DNA from: Lepas anatifera | Lineage: Eukaryota; Arthropoda; Thecostraca; Lepadidae | DNA: 64,000 bases | Reading direction: 5' to 3' | Assembly: GCA_034440635.1 (NCBI GenBank) | Contig: JAOTON010001361.1 | Location: 1-64,000, forward strand | Part shown: piece by piece, positions 1 through 11,182 of the stretch | Layout: each line of letters opens with the position of its first letter | Position numbering within the stretch: position 1 is the stretch's first letter | The notes under the pieces: generated by a model | Told to the model about the DNA's origin: nothing | The model's database searches: none | What the model saw: only the letters and a program-made list of their open reading frames with translations | Made by a program: the position numbers and the translations under genes

Positions 1-399
1 GTTGCAGCGAGAAACCCACTCACCTGTTATACAGGAATGATTATCAACTGGACGGAGTTAAATAATCATCAAATGAATTAAAAGCAGATGGCGTTACGGT
101 GGCCGTGTTTATTCAGTGGTGGAAAGTGTATATGCCTGATGTAAATAAATTATTTCAGAGTTTAATTTCGAGAAAAAATATATATTTGTTTTGGCAAGTA
201 CGCCGGAGGGAGAATGTGATGTGTGTTGCCACCATTGGGCGCACTTCAGCCCGTGACGCTCTGCAATGAACAATTACTCCCAAGAAGTGTCGGCAGGCGT
301 ATCGCCTGACGGCTCACTCGCTAGCATGGTATTTTCAGCGATTGGGGAGGCTTTGGGCCTACGACCAATCATATTACTGCAACCATATGGAAGACATTC
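1..399. other. Unannotated flank
   Basis: No coding or structural signal recognised. The last ~30 bases probably already belong to the family-2 element that follows. Confidence 0.4.
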
Positions 400-1055
400 A
401 TTCAGGGCTTGAAATAAGGCATTAAGCCCCTTCACTTTGAACTTTAAAGCTGGCGGAAATTGTATACCAAGAGATTTGGGTGAGTGTTGTGGGAATGACC
501 TAGGACCCTAAAAGATGATACAGATGACAGTAAAAGCGCTAAAGACTGGCAGCCTAAAACGCCAAAGTCCAGAAACTAAAACGTCTCAACCCTAAAAAGC
601 CCAAAAGGCTACGTCAAGGTAAAGATAAGAAGAAAAAAAGCGTGGGGTGAGGTAAATACAACGTTTCGGTCTTGGACCGTCGTCAGGCGAGGGGTTGGTC
701 CACCCCTCGCCTGACGACGGTCCAAGACCGAAACGTTGTATTTACCTCACCCCACGCTTTTTTTCTTCTTATCTTTACCTTGACGTAGCCTTTTGGGCTT
801 TTTAGGGTTGAGACGTTTTAGTTTCTGGACTTTGGCGTTTTAGGCTGCCAGTCTTTTAGCGCTTTTACTGTCATCTGTATCATCTTTTAGGGTCCTAGGT
901 CATTCCCACAACACTCTGCGGTTTATGGCACCCTATCTTCAGCAGGCCTTCCGAGAACTTATTAGATTTGGGTGAAATTAAATTTTCTCAATACGCTCTA
1001 CAAAACTGCTATCTTAGTTCAAAACCCGTTTTTAAAAGTAGGACGCTCCCTTTAA
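400..1055 (+). mobile_element. Family-2 TTAA MITE, interrupted by a foldback
   Basis: Left part (about 400-483) and right part (964-1055) read as one short non-autonomous element; related sequence occurs at 6895-6985, 48780-48935 and 55245-55385. The right end reads GCTCCCTTTAA, close to the CATTCCCTTTAA terminus of family 1, so the two families probably share TTAA target preference. The copy is split by a 480-bp insertion (484-963) flanked by the 12-bp direct repeat AGATTTGGGTGA (472-483, 964-975). The left boundary is approximate because the left terminus has decayed. No coding potential. Confidence 0.5.
482..916. repeat. 435-bp foldback (near-perfect inverted repeat)
   Basis: Left arm 482-695 and right arm 702-916 are reverse complements with one single-base length difference (near 854) and a 6-base loop TGGTCC (696-701). 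The right arm contains CTGACGA (711-717), a GGTC-CAA-GACC hairpin and GAAAC (730-734), which resembles the conserved core of a hammerhead ribozyme as found in Penelope-like retroelements. It could be an inverted dimer of a short retroelement, a foldback transposon or a palindromic sequencing artefact. The 12-bp direct repeat around 484-963 argues for a real insertion. Confidence 0.75.
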
Positions 1056-1412
1056 ATGTTTTAGTCCTCATAAGCCTGAAATTTACCACAAAAACAGATG
1101 CTGCAAATATTTGTCCCTTTTCGCTATGACTTAAGAAAAGTATGGCTAAACTTGAGTCAATCTGAATAGGTCGAAACCCACTTTCAATTTGCGCATTTGC
1201 TTAATTTCATGGTTTGGTCAATATAAGTAACCTACCTATAAAACCTCTGATCTGAAAACCTTTTATTTGAAAAATATCTAGACATGCATTTGTCCATGCC
1301 ATTTACTCAGCAAAGTTTCACGTCAGTGGTATAGATTCCCTTACAGAGGCTAAAACCTATAAGTTAGAAGCCGTTTCCTTCGTCAAATGCTTCTGAAAGT
1401 CATACTCAAAGA
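1056..1412. other. Spacer between two TTAA elements
   Basis: AT-rich sequence with no coding frame or recognised repeat. Confidence 0.4.
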
Positions 1413-1987
1413 TTTAAAGGGAATGAAGCACCTTTATAACATTATTTTAACTGAGATAGCGAAGTTGTAGAGCATGCCGGAAGACTCACTACTCAACATA
1501 TCATTTGTTTTGGAACTCGAAATTCCCGTAAAGAAAGGCTACAAACCTACTTGAAATTTACCCAAAATGTACCCAAGGACCCGGTCGCAGTTGTCAGCTG
1601 TTGGCGTGACGTCATGATGACGTCACGGTGAATAGTCAGCATATTTAAGTTGTCAGCATATGTTTTGCTTAAGTTGTCATTTATGTCCCTTATCTTCATC
1701 ACGACCGGCGTCAGAATAGCCACATGAATAGTGGAGATGCTGTGTATGTCAAATAAAAATAAAAAATATTAAAGCCAATTGAATATGGTAGCAGTTGCCA
1801 GATCATGACGTCATTCACAGGCAGAGGTTTATGTATTACCACAGGGAACATTTTAAATATAAATATATTGAGCTTATAGCACATGTTTTAACATAAACCA
1901 TGGATATTTTCATGATTTTCGGCTATAAATACCCCTTATTACATGAATACACTAAATTCCGGGATTCGACCAAGGTCCCACATTACA
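1413..1987 (+). mobile_element. Family-1 TTAA MITE, copy A
   Basis: Begins TTTAAAGGGAATGAAGCACC and ends CCAAGGTCCCACATTAC, a decayed version of the family terminus AGGGAATGTGGCACCTT. It aligns by eye along its length with copies B-E but is longer because of about 100 bp of extra sequence near 1640-1765. Near the middle it carries three TGACGTCA palindromes (1607-1614, 1618-1625, 1806-1813), identical to a CREB/ATF core site. Non-coding and presumably mobilised in trans. Confidence 0.65.
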
Positions 1988-3099
1988 AGTAGTGGAGTCT
2001 GATTTCTTCCATGCAGGTCAGATTTCGAAAAGGAACCGCACAGAATGATTGGAAGCGAAACTGAGAAAGTGAACGAAGCCTGTGGGAGATATATTTGTCG
2101 GGGAAATATTAGGGTCCCTATCATTGCTCTTTAATCAGTACCGAACAGATGTTTTGAATTTTAACACCAAAGGCGGGGCCATTTGTGAGCTAAGCATATG
2201 CATACCAGCACATAACATATGCACATACTGCCAACGCATGTACGATTATATACATACGTACATACACGCGGCCAGCAACCGCATCCTGCTAAGTATCCAA
2301 CTATTCAACTCCCTGTCAAGCAATTGTAGAGAAGATATTCCTATCAATATCCATCTTACAATAGTTCTGGAGTGGGACTGCTCCATCAAATATGGTTTTT
2401 AAAATGAATATATTGTAATTCTGCTGAAGCACAGTACTTGAATCATCGTTTGGTGAACAGTTTTGAGGTCTCAAAATCGAGATCTCAAAATGAGGCCACC
2501 TCCCACCAACCGAAGTGTTCATTATTTGCTTTGCAGCAGCCTTCTCACATTTCTGGTGTTGTCGTTTTCAGTGTTGTTTTCAAATTTTGCGATGAAAGAT
2601 GTGTCTCCAATGTTTTTTTTACACATGGAACGGGTCCTTTGCGCCCGGAATGACTTCTGCTTTTCATATTCTTGCATTTGCACTTATATTTGCAACCTGT
2701 ACAAATATATTATCCATTACCCCACAGTGTGCTGACAGAGAGACAAGTATGAATACCATGGAAAACGTATTTGTAAGGTTAAGCTCCGTTATTGCTGACA
2801 AGCACCCGTCAAATGTCTCCTCTAACTTTTACAGCCAAGACATCGTCTCTCGGAACCCTGCTAAATGGGCTCAATATGAGACGCTTAGTGAGCGTGTTTT
2901 GTACAGCTGGTGAAGGCATGATAGACATCCGCATTCTGCAGTGCTTGGAAGTACGGTAGTTCCGTTCAATGGCAGGGACTCGGGTCACATTCAAACTGCG
3001 ACAATAGAATGCATTGCCTCGCCTTCATTAAAGTAAAGCTGTTCCAAGAATCGAGTGCACTCGTTGATCAGACTTGTGTCAGCAAATATCAAATCAATG
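1988..3099. other. No gene seen
   Basis: Short overlapping frames only, none with a recognisable domain. Small repeats of CATAC type near 2215-2265. Confidence 0.4.
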
Positions 3100-3930
3100 T
3101 TGTGTGGTGGTCCAAGTGTGGGTCGCGAGGTCGGAACAGCGCTCGCCTCCGAAGGGCGCTGCCGTTAAAACCCCGCCCACCACCGTCTGCAATGTCATAA
3201 CCCGGCCCAAAGCGTGGTGGAATTGCTTCCGTCTCGGCCGGAGCCGGTGAAGGTCGCCGGTGAAGTATCGGGGTACAGGCCGCCGTGAGTTCTTCAGCAC
3301 CTGCTGCCGCCGCGGCGCCCACGTGTATTGCGCCGCCGTGTCCAAGTTGGCGCCAGAGGCGCTTCTTGCCGCCCATGACGCACCCTCAGAGGTCTTCAGC
3401 CTCGGCTGTGGCCGCCATAAATCCAGCCCTATTGCTCGTTATGTCCCCGAAGTCTTGGAGTTCCACCCTTAGAGCCAGTTTATTGTCCTCGGCGTCTCCG
3501 CAAGTAGGCCTCACCACCAACGGCGTAGTACTGGCTCCACGCTCCTCCATCGACCTCGACCTATCTAAAATTCGAACAGCAGTCGATACAAATCTGTTCA
3601 CTTTTCTACAAGAATCGGAGTCCGGATGCGGATCTGATTCGGTGTCGCCGGCGGCAGCGGCGGTGGGCGGCTGATTGGCCTCGTTGCAAGGCGGGACGGC
3701 GCGACACCGACCGCTGCGTGACCCGGACCCCGGGCAGCAAACGCCGCAGTCCATTAGAGCCTGGCCTGGCTGCGGCCTCACGGCAGCCGCCAGGTGGCGC
3801 CGCCCAGGGATTATCCCCGCACCAAATTGCCAATGACTGTCAGGGCGGGTCCCGGCTTCAGGCCGTAACTGGGTTATATGTTTCAAGCGCACCGCGGGCT
3901 CGTCAGTGCAAAGGTTAGGGGTCGGCGGCG
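3100..3930. other. GC-rich, CpG-dense island
   Basis: Strong local rise in GC with many CG dinucleotides in otherwise AT-leaning DNA. Long frames are open on both strands (about 129 codons plus at 3285-3674; 168 codons minus at 3386-3892), as expected for stop-poor GC-rich DNA. The minus frame is alanine/proline-rich upstream and more mixed from about residue 95. No domain is recognised. It could be a promoter-associated CpG island or first exon, but nothing proves transcription. Confidence 0.3.
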
Positions 3931-4242
3931 CGAAATTAGCACATGTTCAGCACACTCACCGGTGAGGTTTTGACCGAATGGGTTTTTTTTGGAGTAACCC
4001 AAGCATAAAGCATATCCATGAACATAACCTAACCCGTTCTTGAATAATTACTCCCCCCCCAGCAATCGAGGATTGAAAAGAGTTCTTGCTCTGTGGAGCT
4101 AGGTTTGTGGAACAAAACCCGAGGTATTTGTCATCGTGTTTCGTATTCGAATACATTTTTTATAACGGCGTATTTCAAGAAATTGTTGTGAGTTACCTAG
4201 TGGACGTATTGCTTATCAGAATTAATAATTTATTGATCGTAG

Positions 4243-4439
4243 TTACTTTTTATTAGGACCGCTCTCAATAGACACCTTTTCCCAATTACAGGGCGGATTG
4301 GCGTGGGCGTCTAAGGGATCCTCTCCACCTGGTCAAGTGGGATGCATAGGTGGTCTCCCGCCGAGGGATTGAACCTACTGTAGTTCATGGCATCCAAATT
4401 TGAAGGCAGACAGGGAAGTCACTAGCCCATCCGGGCTCC
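4243..4439 (-). mobile_element. tRNA-derived SINE (SINE-3)
   Basis: Read on the minus strand, an A-box-like stretch GGGCTAGTGACTT (4417-4429) is followed by a canonical B box GGTTCAATCCC (4365-4375), the internal pol III promoter of a tRNA-derived SINE. The 3' end (complement of about 4245-4285) reads GGGAAAAGGTG, CTATTGAGAG, CGGTCCTAATAAAAAG, strikingly like the 3' end of the LINE at 44773-46452, which has CCTAATAAAAAG at the same place. SINEs borrowing the 3' tail of a partner LINE is established biology. No clear target duplication was found, so the ends are approximate. Confidence 0.6.
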
Positions 4440-4569
4440 ATTTCTCCCACATGTGCGGTTTGATAGAATATTGTTGTTGATTCCCGTTCCTTATATGGTA
4501 CCTATTGATGGAAGGTATATACAACAGCACAATCGAATCATTTTCTTTTTTCACGCTGATATCCGGTCT

Positions 4570-4830
4570 GGTCCGCTCATCACCTGACAACTCCAGTGTC
4601 GCCGCTGCACGTGGAGGAGGTGGAGGTGGTGCTGGGGGGGGGGCAGCCGGGGGGACTCCCTGATATTGCTGACGGCACTCTCGGATGTCTGGCCACCGGC
4701 GCACCGCTTGCACCGGCTCCCAGCACGCAATAACCGCCGACACCCCCGTCGATGCCGACGCACTAGCCGCCGACGCCCCCGTCGATGCCGACAGCAGGCG
4801 TCGGCGGCGAGAGGTTAATGGGTGTATGGC
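4570..4830. other. GC-rich island with a ~30-bp duplication
   Basis: CpG-rich block with a G-run (about 4634-4642) and an imperfect tandem duplication built on CCCCGTCGATGCCGAC (about 4738-4795). A 176-codon minus frame and a 77-codon plus frame overlap here; both look compositional. Confidence 0.35.
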
Positions 4831-4869
4831 TGTGCAATCACGGACAACACGCTGTCGTCTTGTTGGCCT

Positions 4870-6020
4870 TTGCGATCGCAGGAAATGGCACGACTTGTCT
4901 CGCATGTCACTCCTGTGAATATGCTGTTTGCATTTATACAGCAGTGCGTAACATTTGGTTCATCTGTATTTCGGCCCACTGGATTTGTCACAGAGCCACT
5001 TATTTGAGAAAAGAAAGAATGCTGAAATTTTACGCCATCAAATGAGGACGTCGAAGAAGAGCCTCGAGAGCCCGGTAGATGAGTGAGTATGAAGAACAGT
5101 GGAACAAGCCCCAGATTGCTGGAGTGTAGAGGCACAGACATGTTCTCTTTATGCTAAAGAGGCCTTGTGCTTCATCACGAAAGCTCGGCAGATTAGGGCT
5201 GCATGTTCCTTGAAAGCGTTCTGCATTTAATATAAATCGGTTTAAAAATTGTGCATTGAACTCCCGGATGATTGGTCAAGACGATGGTAATAATTGTCTT
5301 CGAATTTGTTTTGCAAAGGGGTAGCTGACAGTTTAATATATCTTGCGTTTTCTGATTGGTGGAAAAATAGGTAATGCAAGGAATCCAGCATGTCGATTGG
5401 CCAGCAGTCTAAATAAAACAGTCTGTGCATGAGAGACATCACCATCATATTTTGGGTTAAGAGTATGCTGATTACCAAGGCCAAATGGCAACGGGAGAGA
5501 TAAGGGTTAAAAAGAACACAAAGAGTTAAAATGCCATAAGCAGGGTTCAGTACAAAAAGCCAACTATTAAAGTTGTACTTGTAGTTTTGGCACCATGACG
5601 TCTCACCAGATTTGGAACACCCACCGCCGAATCTAGTCCGGTACCGGCAGCACCTCCTCAACGTCCCGCTGCTAAAAGTACTTTACTTTCGTTGAACAGC
5701 TTGATATTACTATCAGTCTGCGACGTTTTCGCGCGGTGCATTGTTTTTTAGAATAAGCGTCTTGATATTTCCTCCAGTTCAGGTATCTGAAACAAAGTTT
5801 TGCAAAGTTTCGACCGTATAAATAACGGCCCAGAGATTTACATCAACTCCGACACGCATTCACGGAGCCCACTTTGCCGCCGTTTTAGAAGGCCTCGTCT
5901 ACCATCGGCAGTGCCGCGTGATCCTGTCGCATGTGTCTGTGATTACCCCGTCGCGGGGGCGCCCACGTAAACACGAAAATAACCCACAGTCCGTCTGGCA
6001 GCTCTTACATTACAGACCAC
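4870..6020. other. No gene seen
   Basis: Contains a 139-codon minus frame (5242-5661) with hydrophobic stretches but no recognised family. Near 5938-5975 a short plus frame encodes RGRPRK, an AT-hook-like hexapeptide, without supporting context. Confidence 0.35.

Positions 6021-6023
<3 letters not shown>

Positions 6024-6058
<35 letters not shown>
6024..6058 (+). repeat. (CT)n microsatellite
   Basis: Uninterrupted TC/CT dinucleotides over about 35 bases. It produces artificial serine-leucine or arginine-glutamate frames. Confidence 0.95.
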
Positions 6059-6061
<3 letters not shown>

Positions 6062-6119
6062 CTCTATCTTGCGTATTATGAGGAATCATTTCCAGGGCAA
6101 CAACATCAAAGCAGGCATG

Positions 6120-6300
6120 CCTGCCTGGAAGTGGGTGGGGGGGGGGCATCAGGTCGGGGGCAGCGGTGCATCGGTATCCCCGTCGCCACCGCCCCCGGCG
6201 CCGGAAACTCATCTGTGGAGCCAACCGGCGTCGGCGGGCCGGCCGTCGCAGACGACGGACCCAGTCCCGCCCGACCTTACACGCCGCGACACGGCCACAA
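6120..6300. other. GC-rich island with G-run
   Basis: A run of ten G near 6138-6147, then CCG/GGC-rich DNA to about 6300. No gene recognised. Confidence 0.35.
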
Positions 6301-6894
6301 ATGAAGTGTCTGCATATGAGACGCGAAAGCAGGTCACAGTACAATCTCCGGGAAATCCTACTCAGGGGTTGAAAGAAGCGAGTACAATTTCGCACGCACC
6401 TGCGGATGGGTAGACCGGTTTATCCATCACTTTGCATCAGTATCAATCATTTTCAGTATTAGTAATGAAAAGGAGGATCTACGTCAGATTGAAATGAGCA
6501 TTTGCATCAATGTGTTCTGATTTCAAAATGTAACATGCAAGCAGTCAGCAGATGCCTGAAATATATAATTCAAGGCAATTTGACAACACATTTCTAAGTG
6601 TATTCAATCCCCCTTCCAAAGAAAAACTTTTGGAAGGAACCAATTTAGTTTTGGCTCGCTCATGACCAGGGTATATGAAAGGAGTAGCTCACATCCCGCA
6701 AGAATAATTTTAAACGTAAAAACACGGCGGAATGTCAAACATAAAAAAATGATTCGATGAAATACATTTCGGAGAGAGCAACGTCTTGATCCAGGACCAA
6801 GCTTTCAGCTTAGCGGCTGGAAATGAATGTCCCAGTGTTATAATGGTTTTTAAATTGAGATTGCAGAGCGTGTCGAGAAACCACAGTATTATAG
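6301..6894. other. No gene seen
   Basis: AT-leaning sequence without a recognised element. Confidence 0.35.
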
Positions 6895-6985
6895 AGTGTG
6901 TGGAGAAGCCACTATTGACAAATTTGATTTCACCCAAAGCTCTCAGTATAAAACTTCTGCTTCGTTCGAAGTTCAAGGTACTCAA
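6895..6985 (+). repeat. Fragment of the family-2 MITE
   Basis: The string TTTGATTTCACCCAAAGCTC followed by a TATAAAACTT-containing stretch and GAAGTTCAAGGT matches the middle of family 2 as seen at 55300-55385. Both ends are missing. Confidence 0.45.
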
Positions 6986-7331
6986 CATACATGCTCATAC
7001 TCAAAAGCCTAGCCGTTCAAAAACTGTCGGCGCTGGAAATAGCGTGTTTAACATTGCTTGATGTTTCATTAGTGTCCTCTTCCATCCTCGAACCACGATT
7101 GCAGTTAAATCAATGATAACTCTCCAGGAATGCGATGTCAACCCGGGATATTAAAAGCGGAGAATTGTAGTATACAAACCAATGTTTGGCATAAAGATCG
7201 TAAGTCGGATAATCGCGGTTAGGCGGTCGTGCGCAGTGGCTTCTGGCTACCTGGAGGCCGGGTGGCGGCGGTATCGAAAGGATGTGATAGAGAAGTGGCT
7301 TATACTAAAGGAATAAAATGGTGTTCATGCC

Positions 7332-7335
<4 letters not shown>

Positions 7336-7394
<59 letters not shown>
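7336..7394. repeat. (AT)n microsatellite
   Basis: About 59 bases of alternating AT, interrupted by one G at 7384. Confidence 0.95.
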
Positions 7395-9289
7395 CCTATT
7401 AGATTACTTGTCTCATGCATCATATGGTTTGCCTTGGATCCTCCTTGTTTACACGGTCAGACTTACTTATCATTCCACCTCAAATAATGTTTTTAGCATC
7501 CTAAACTTCTAGTGTTGCATACGCATAACGTGTTAGCTAGGCGTGTATGTCGTATGTACCGTGTGTGTTGTATTGTCAATAAGTGTGTGTAAATAAAAAA
7601 TCTCGAAAAGCTGCATCATTCACCCTGTTGCCGAAAAATACCATGCACTCGAAATCTGTGCCTGCAATTTTGCCCACCAAGTATATGTAAATTCCGAACT
7701 CATTTAATAAACTCGTACACATGTTTTCAGTGCTATCGACACCACACACTGCACAAAAACTTAAGCCATATATCCACCCACGTACACAGAATATCTCCTA
7801 AACCTGCCCCCTCCCTCAGTCTAACAGCAGGCACAACGACCACCATTCTCAACACCACGCATGGAAGTTTTAGCATGGACCACACGACCCCTCCCCACCC
7901 AGGCTTGATCTCAGTGTCGGCAGTGCACAGCGTGACCTCTCTAACCTCTGGGCCCCCGGGCAATCGGCACCCAGCGGATGACGGCCGCTGATTGGTGGAG
8001 GCGCGTTCACTTGTATTGCGAGAAAGTCAATGGAAATTTATCCATGAAAATGATAGAGTTTTAAACAATAAACTAAGATATGTATCAATACGATCTTTTC
8101 AAGCATTCCCAGGGGTTATTTTCCCTATATTGGCTTGGTTATCTGCTCCACCATCCGAGGCTGTTCTTGGGTTCAGGGTCAGGGGGACAGCGGGAGAGTC
8201 AGCACAGGCTAGCCGGCGGCCGAGTTCGTTAAAGTCAGGAGTGTCGCGATATGGGTCTCTACTGAGTGGAGAGGAGTGGAGTTTGCTCCAAATATAAGCA
8301 AAGGGTGGAGGAGAGTGACGTGCATAAAACTGAAATTTAGCCGTCGGACAAGTTACAGAGAGTAGGGAGTAATAGAGACCGCTGCCGAAGAACAACCAGA
8401 TGATCTACCAGAAGAAGGAAGCACGTGCTGCTTTGCTCCGTGTTGGATGGTGAAAAGGCACAAAACCTAATTCTGGATTAAAAAAAACTGTCGAAGTTTC
8501 AGCACATTTCACCTTTCTGACATAACACCGCAAAAACCAAAAATCTATGGCAAAAGCCATAGGTGACAGAATGTTTCATATCTAAGAGCACCTAAAGGGT
8601 CCATCATACCAACACGAATTTTCGAAAAGCATTGGGGCGCCTAAATTTAGAAACTATCAATTACTGTAGCGTTAGAGAGCCATTATATTATAAACAATAT
8701 ACAATGCAGCCCCCTTGAACAAATGAATCCAGGCTGCACCGCCTAATATGAAAAAATACTAGGGAACTGAGCATCACACATCCATGGATATAGAAATCAC
8801 TCACCAGCCCTGTAGGTAATTTACATTTAATTTGGCTGGACACTGAGCATACACCTTGGGAATATGTTCCGAAATAATAAAATATGCTGTCAAGCAAATG
8901 TAAAATAAGTGACAGTGGAGGAATCATATACCCACCAGTCAGTTAAAACTTCCGAAAATTGGGAAGACCCAACTAGCGGTATGGGCGTCAATGGCATAAT
9001 TAGCTGCAGCATCTAAAAACTATAATTATGATGATGAGGTTCCTGACCATTTTAAGGTCAGCTCCAGAGAGCTTTCCTAATCGTATGCGACAAACTGCCA
9101 CACGTACTCCACAGAAAATTTTGCAAGTAAATTGGGGTTGATATTTTCTATGAGCCACCGTGATCTAAGCCAGGGAGGTGGTAGAAACAGACGCATCATC
9201 ATTCCAAACACAGGCCCTCAGACCACTCCATACCACCCACAGAACCCCGTTCTGTTTTATTTGTAGCTGATGCAGTGCATTTATCGTTC
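7395..9289. other. No gene seen
   Basis: Only short frames. A GTGTGTGTAAATAAAAAATC stretch near 7585 could be a LINE 3' terminus with a polyadenylation signal, but no upstream coding remnant supports it. Confidence 0.35.
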
Positions 9290-9746
9290 TTAAGGGGAAT
9301 GTGGCACCTTTATAACGTGATTTTAACTGAGATAGCCAAGTTATAACGCATGCCGGAAAACCCGGTACTCAATATATCATTTGTCTTGAAATTAAAAATT
9401 TCCGTGGAGAATAGCTAAAAACCTACCTGAAATGTACCCCAAATATACCCCAGCCAGGCGGCCACAGTTGTCAGCTGTTGGTGTGACGACAGCGCTGATG
9501 TCACGGTGAGTAACCAGCCAATTGAAGCCATTGAAGCCTATTGAATACGGTAGTAGTTGCCAGATCATGACGTCATCCACAGGCCGAGGTTTATTTTTCA
9601 CCCTAGAGGAGCATTTTAAAAATCAAAATATTGAGCTCATGGTAACAGTTTTAGAGATATCATGGATGTTGTAATGATTTTCTGCTAAAAATATCCCTAA
9701 TTACACTAAATTCCAGGATTCGACCAAGGTGTCACGTTACCTTTAA
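9290..9746 (+). mobile_element. Family-1 TTAA MITE, copy B
   Basis: Runs from TTAAGGGGAATGTGGCACC to GTCACGTTACCTTTAA, about 457 bp. Same order of blocks as copies A, C, D and E, including GAGATAGCCAAG, AATTTCCGTGGA, GTTGCCAGATCATGACGTCA (the CRE palindrome TGACGTCA at 9568-9575) and AAATTCCAGGATTCGACC near the right end. No coding frame. Confidence 0.8.
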
Positions 9747-10205
9747 ATGCATGATAAATGTTATCATTTAACCTCGTCAATAAATATTTTTAATATTTTG
9801 TAAAATAAATAAATATATTTACACAAAAACATGAAAACATGCAGACTAAAAATTTAACATAGATTTCAGACAAATCTTGGGTATAAGGCAAAACTATCAT
9901 AACATTTTTGTTTATGTATGTGTCTTAGTGTCCTTTATTGTGATGTTGTGTAATTTTTTTCTCATCGTTATTTTCATTGTTTGACCTACATTTTGTGTGG
10001 AAATAGATCGACAAATCGACAGGGCAACAGTTTGTGGAACATCAGGCGAACAGAGGATATGACTTGTGTGAAGGCTAAAACAGATAACATGGATGATATA
10101 ATCCGAACTATCTAGCCCAAAGGCTTCAAAAGAAGTTCATGCAGTGATTCCTGGAATTTTTCTCAGGTGCCGGTACGGTTACCAAAACTGCCGTATTTTC
10201 TGATC
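9747..10205. other. AT-rich spacer
   Basis: AT-rich sequence, no coding signal. It may include the upstream part of the Penelope-like fragment that follows. Confidence 0.35.
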
Positions 10206-10290
10206 CGATTCGAACTTAACGCTGACGAAGGCTGGTAGAATATAGCCGAAAGCTCCTGTTCCTGTACGTTTTTTTAGTAGAGAAGTGCCA
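10206..10290 (+). ncRNA. Hammerhead-like motif of a Penelope-type element
   Basis: CTGACGA (10222-10228) is followed by a GGCT...ATAGCC hairpin, GAAA (10248-10251), a short AGC-TCCT-GTT hairpin and C (10261), then TACGTTTTTTT. This order matches the hammerhead core (CUGANGA, stem II, GAAA, short stem III, cleavage base) known from Penelope-like retroelements. Pairing of stem I is poor by eye, so activity is doubtful. No Penelope RT or GIY-YIG frame was found next to it. Confidence 0.4.
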
Positions 10291-10561
10291 AAACTCTACG
10301 TAAACTTACACGCTTCGACTAATGTAATTTCGTGTAGTCCTCATGCCTTCTGTTGAGTTGAAATACTGTCTTCAATATGCTGGCTTCATTGTGAACGAAT
10401 TGGTCAGTAAAAATCCTTCACCTAATTCAGCTATTGAGAATACATTTTACTTTCCTGTATCTTATAGACTGCATTACTGCTTAAGTATGGGGCATGCAAT
10501 ACTTTCTTACAGGCATGTACATACATACATTACTAATATCTATTATGTATTATAATATTCT

Positions 10562-11182
10562 CAGCACCTTTGTAAGCTATCCGACGACATGAAGACCAAC
10601 CCCAAGAGGTACTGGTCTTTTATCAGATGTGTCGGCAAAAAGTCTAGCGTCTCTTATGTTATGCGCAGACCTGACCAAACGCTCACCTCCGACGATGTAG
10701 AAAAAGCAGCTCTTCTGAACACGATTTTTTCTAGAAAATTCAGTAATCCCACCGTTAACACTTATACTCCGGCACCTGAGTACCCCTTGGGACCATTGTT
10801 TAGATTTACCGTAACCTAGGAAACAGTCCGAATAGCTGTAAAATCCCTGAGTCCCAATAAGGCATGTGGCACCGATAATATCAGTGCGAGGATTATTTTT
10901 AAGTGTGCCGACGAGCTAGCTGTGCCCCTCACGAAAATTTCTAAACTCTCTCTGCAGAACGGCATCTTCCCTACACGATGGAAACTGGCCAAAATTGTTC
11001 CTATTTTCAAAAGAGGCGACAAAAAGGACCCGGCTAACTACCGATCCGTATCTCTTTTGCCCCTCTTCTAAAAATCCTGGAAAGAATTATGTACAGCCAG
11101 CTGTACCACCACGTTCCGCCGGTGCTGTGCCAGGAACAGCATGGGTTCATTCCGGGTCGGTCGTGCTCTAGCGACCTTGCCA
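10562..11182 (+). pseudogene. LINE-A ORF2, N-terminal RT part
   Basis: The frame starts with KTNPKRYWSFIR, a typical linker of Jockey/CR1 ORF2, and contains SPNKACGTDNISARI, WKLAKIVPIFKRGDKKDP, ANYRSVSLLP and EQHGFIPGRSC, the standard RT fingers motifs. There is an in-frame stop at 10817-10819 and a frameshift near 11070. It ends at the 8-bp target duplication of the hAT insertion. As an RT it would copy its own RNA at a nicked target; this remnant cannot. Confidence 0.85.

Noticed and set aside
3285..3892. Protein-coding exon in the GC-rich island
   Set aside because: Long frames are open on both strands, there is no recognisable domain or clear splice site, and composition explains the lack of stops.
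4375..4905. 176-codon minus-strand gene
   Set aside because: It runs through a SINE and a G-run-containing GC island and has low-complexity proline text.
5242..5661. 139-codon minus-strand membrane protein
   Set aside because: Hydrophobic stretches only; no family resemblance, start context or neighbouring evidence.
5935..5990. AT-hook protein (RGRPRK)
   Set aside because: A single hexapeptide in a short frame followed by a (CT)n artefact; no neighbouring domain.
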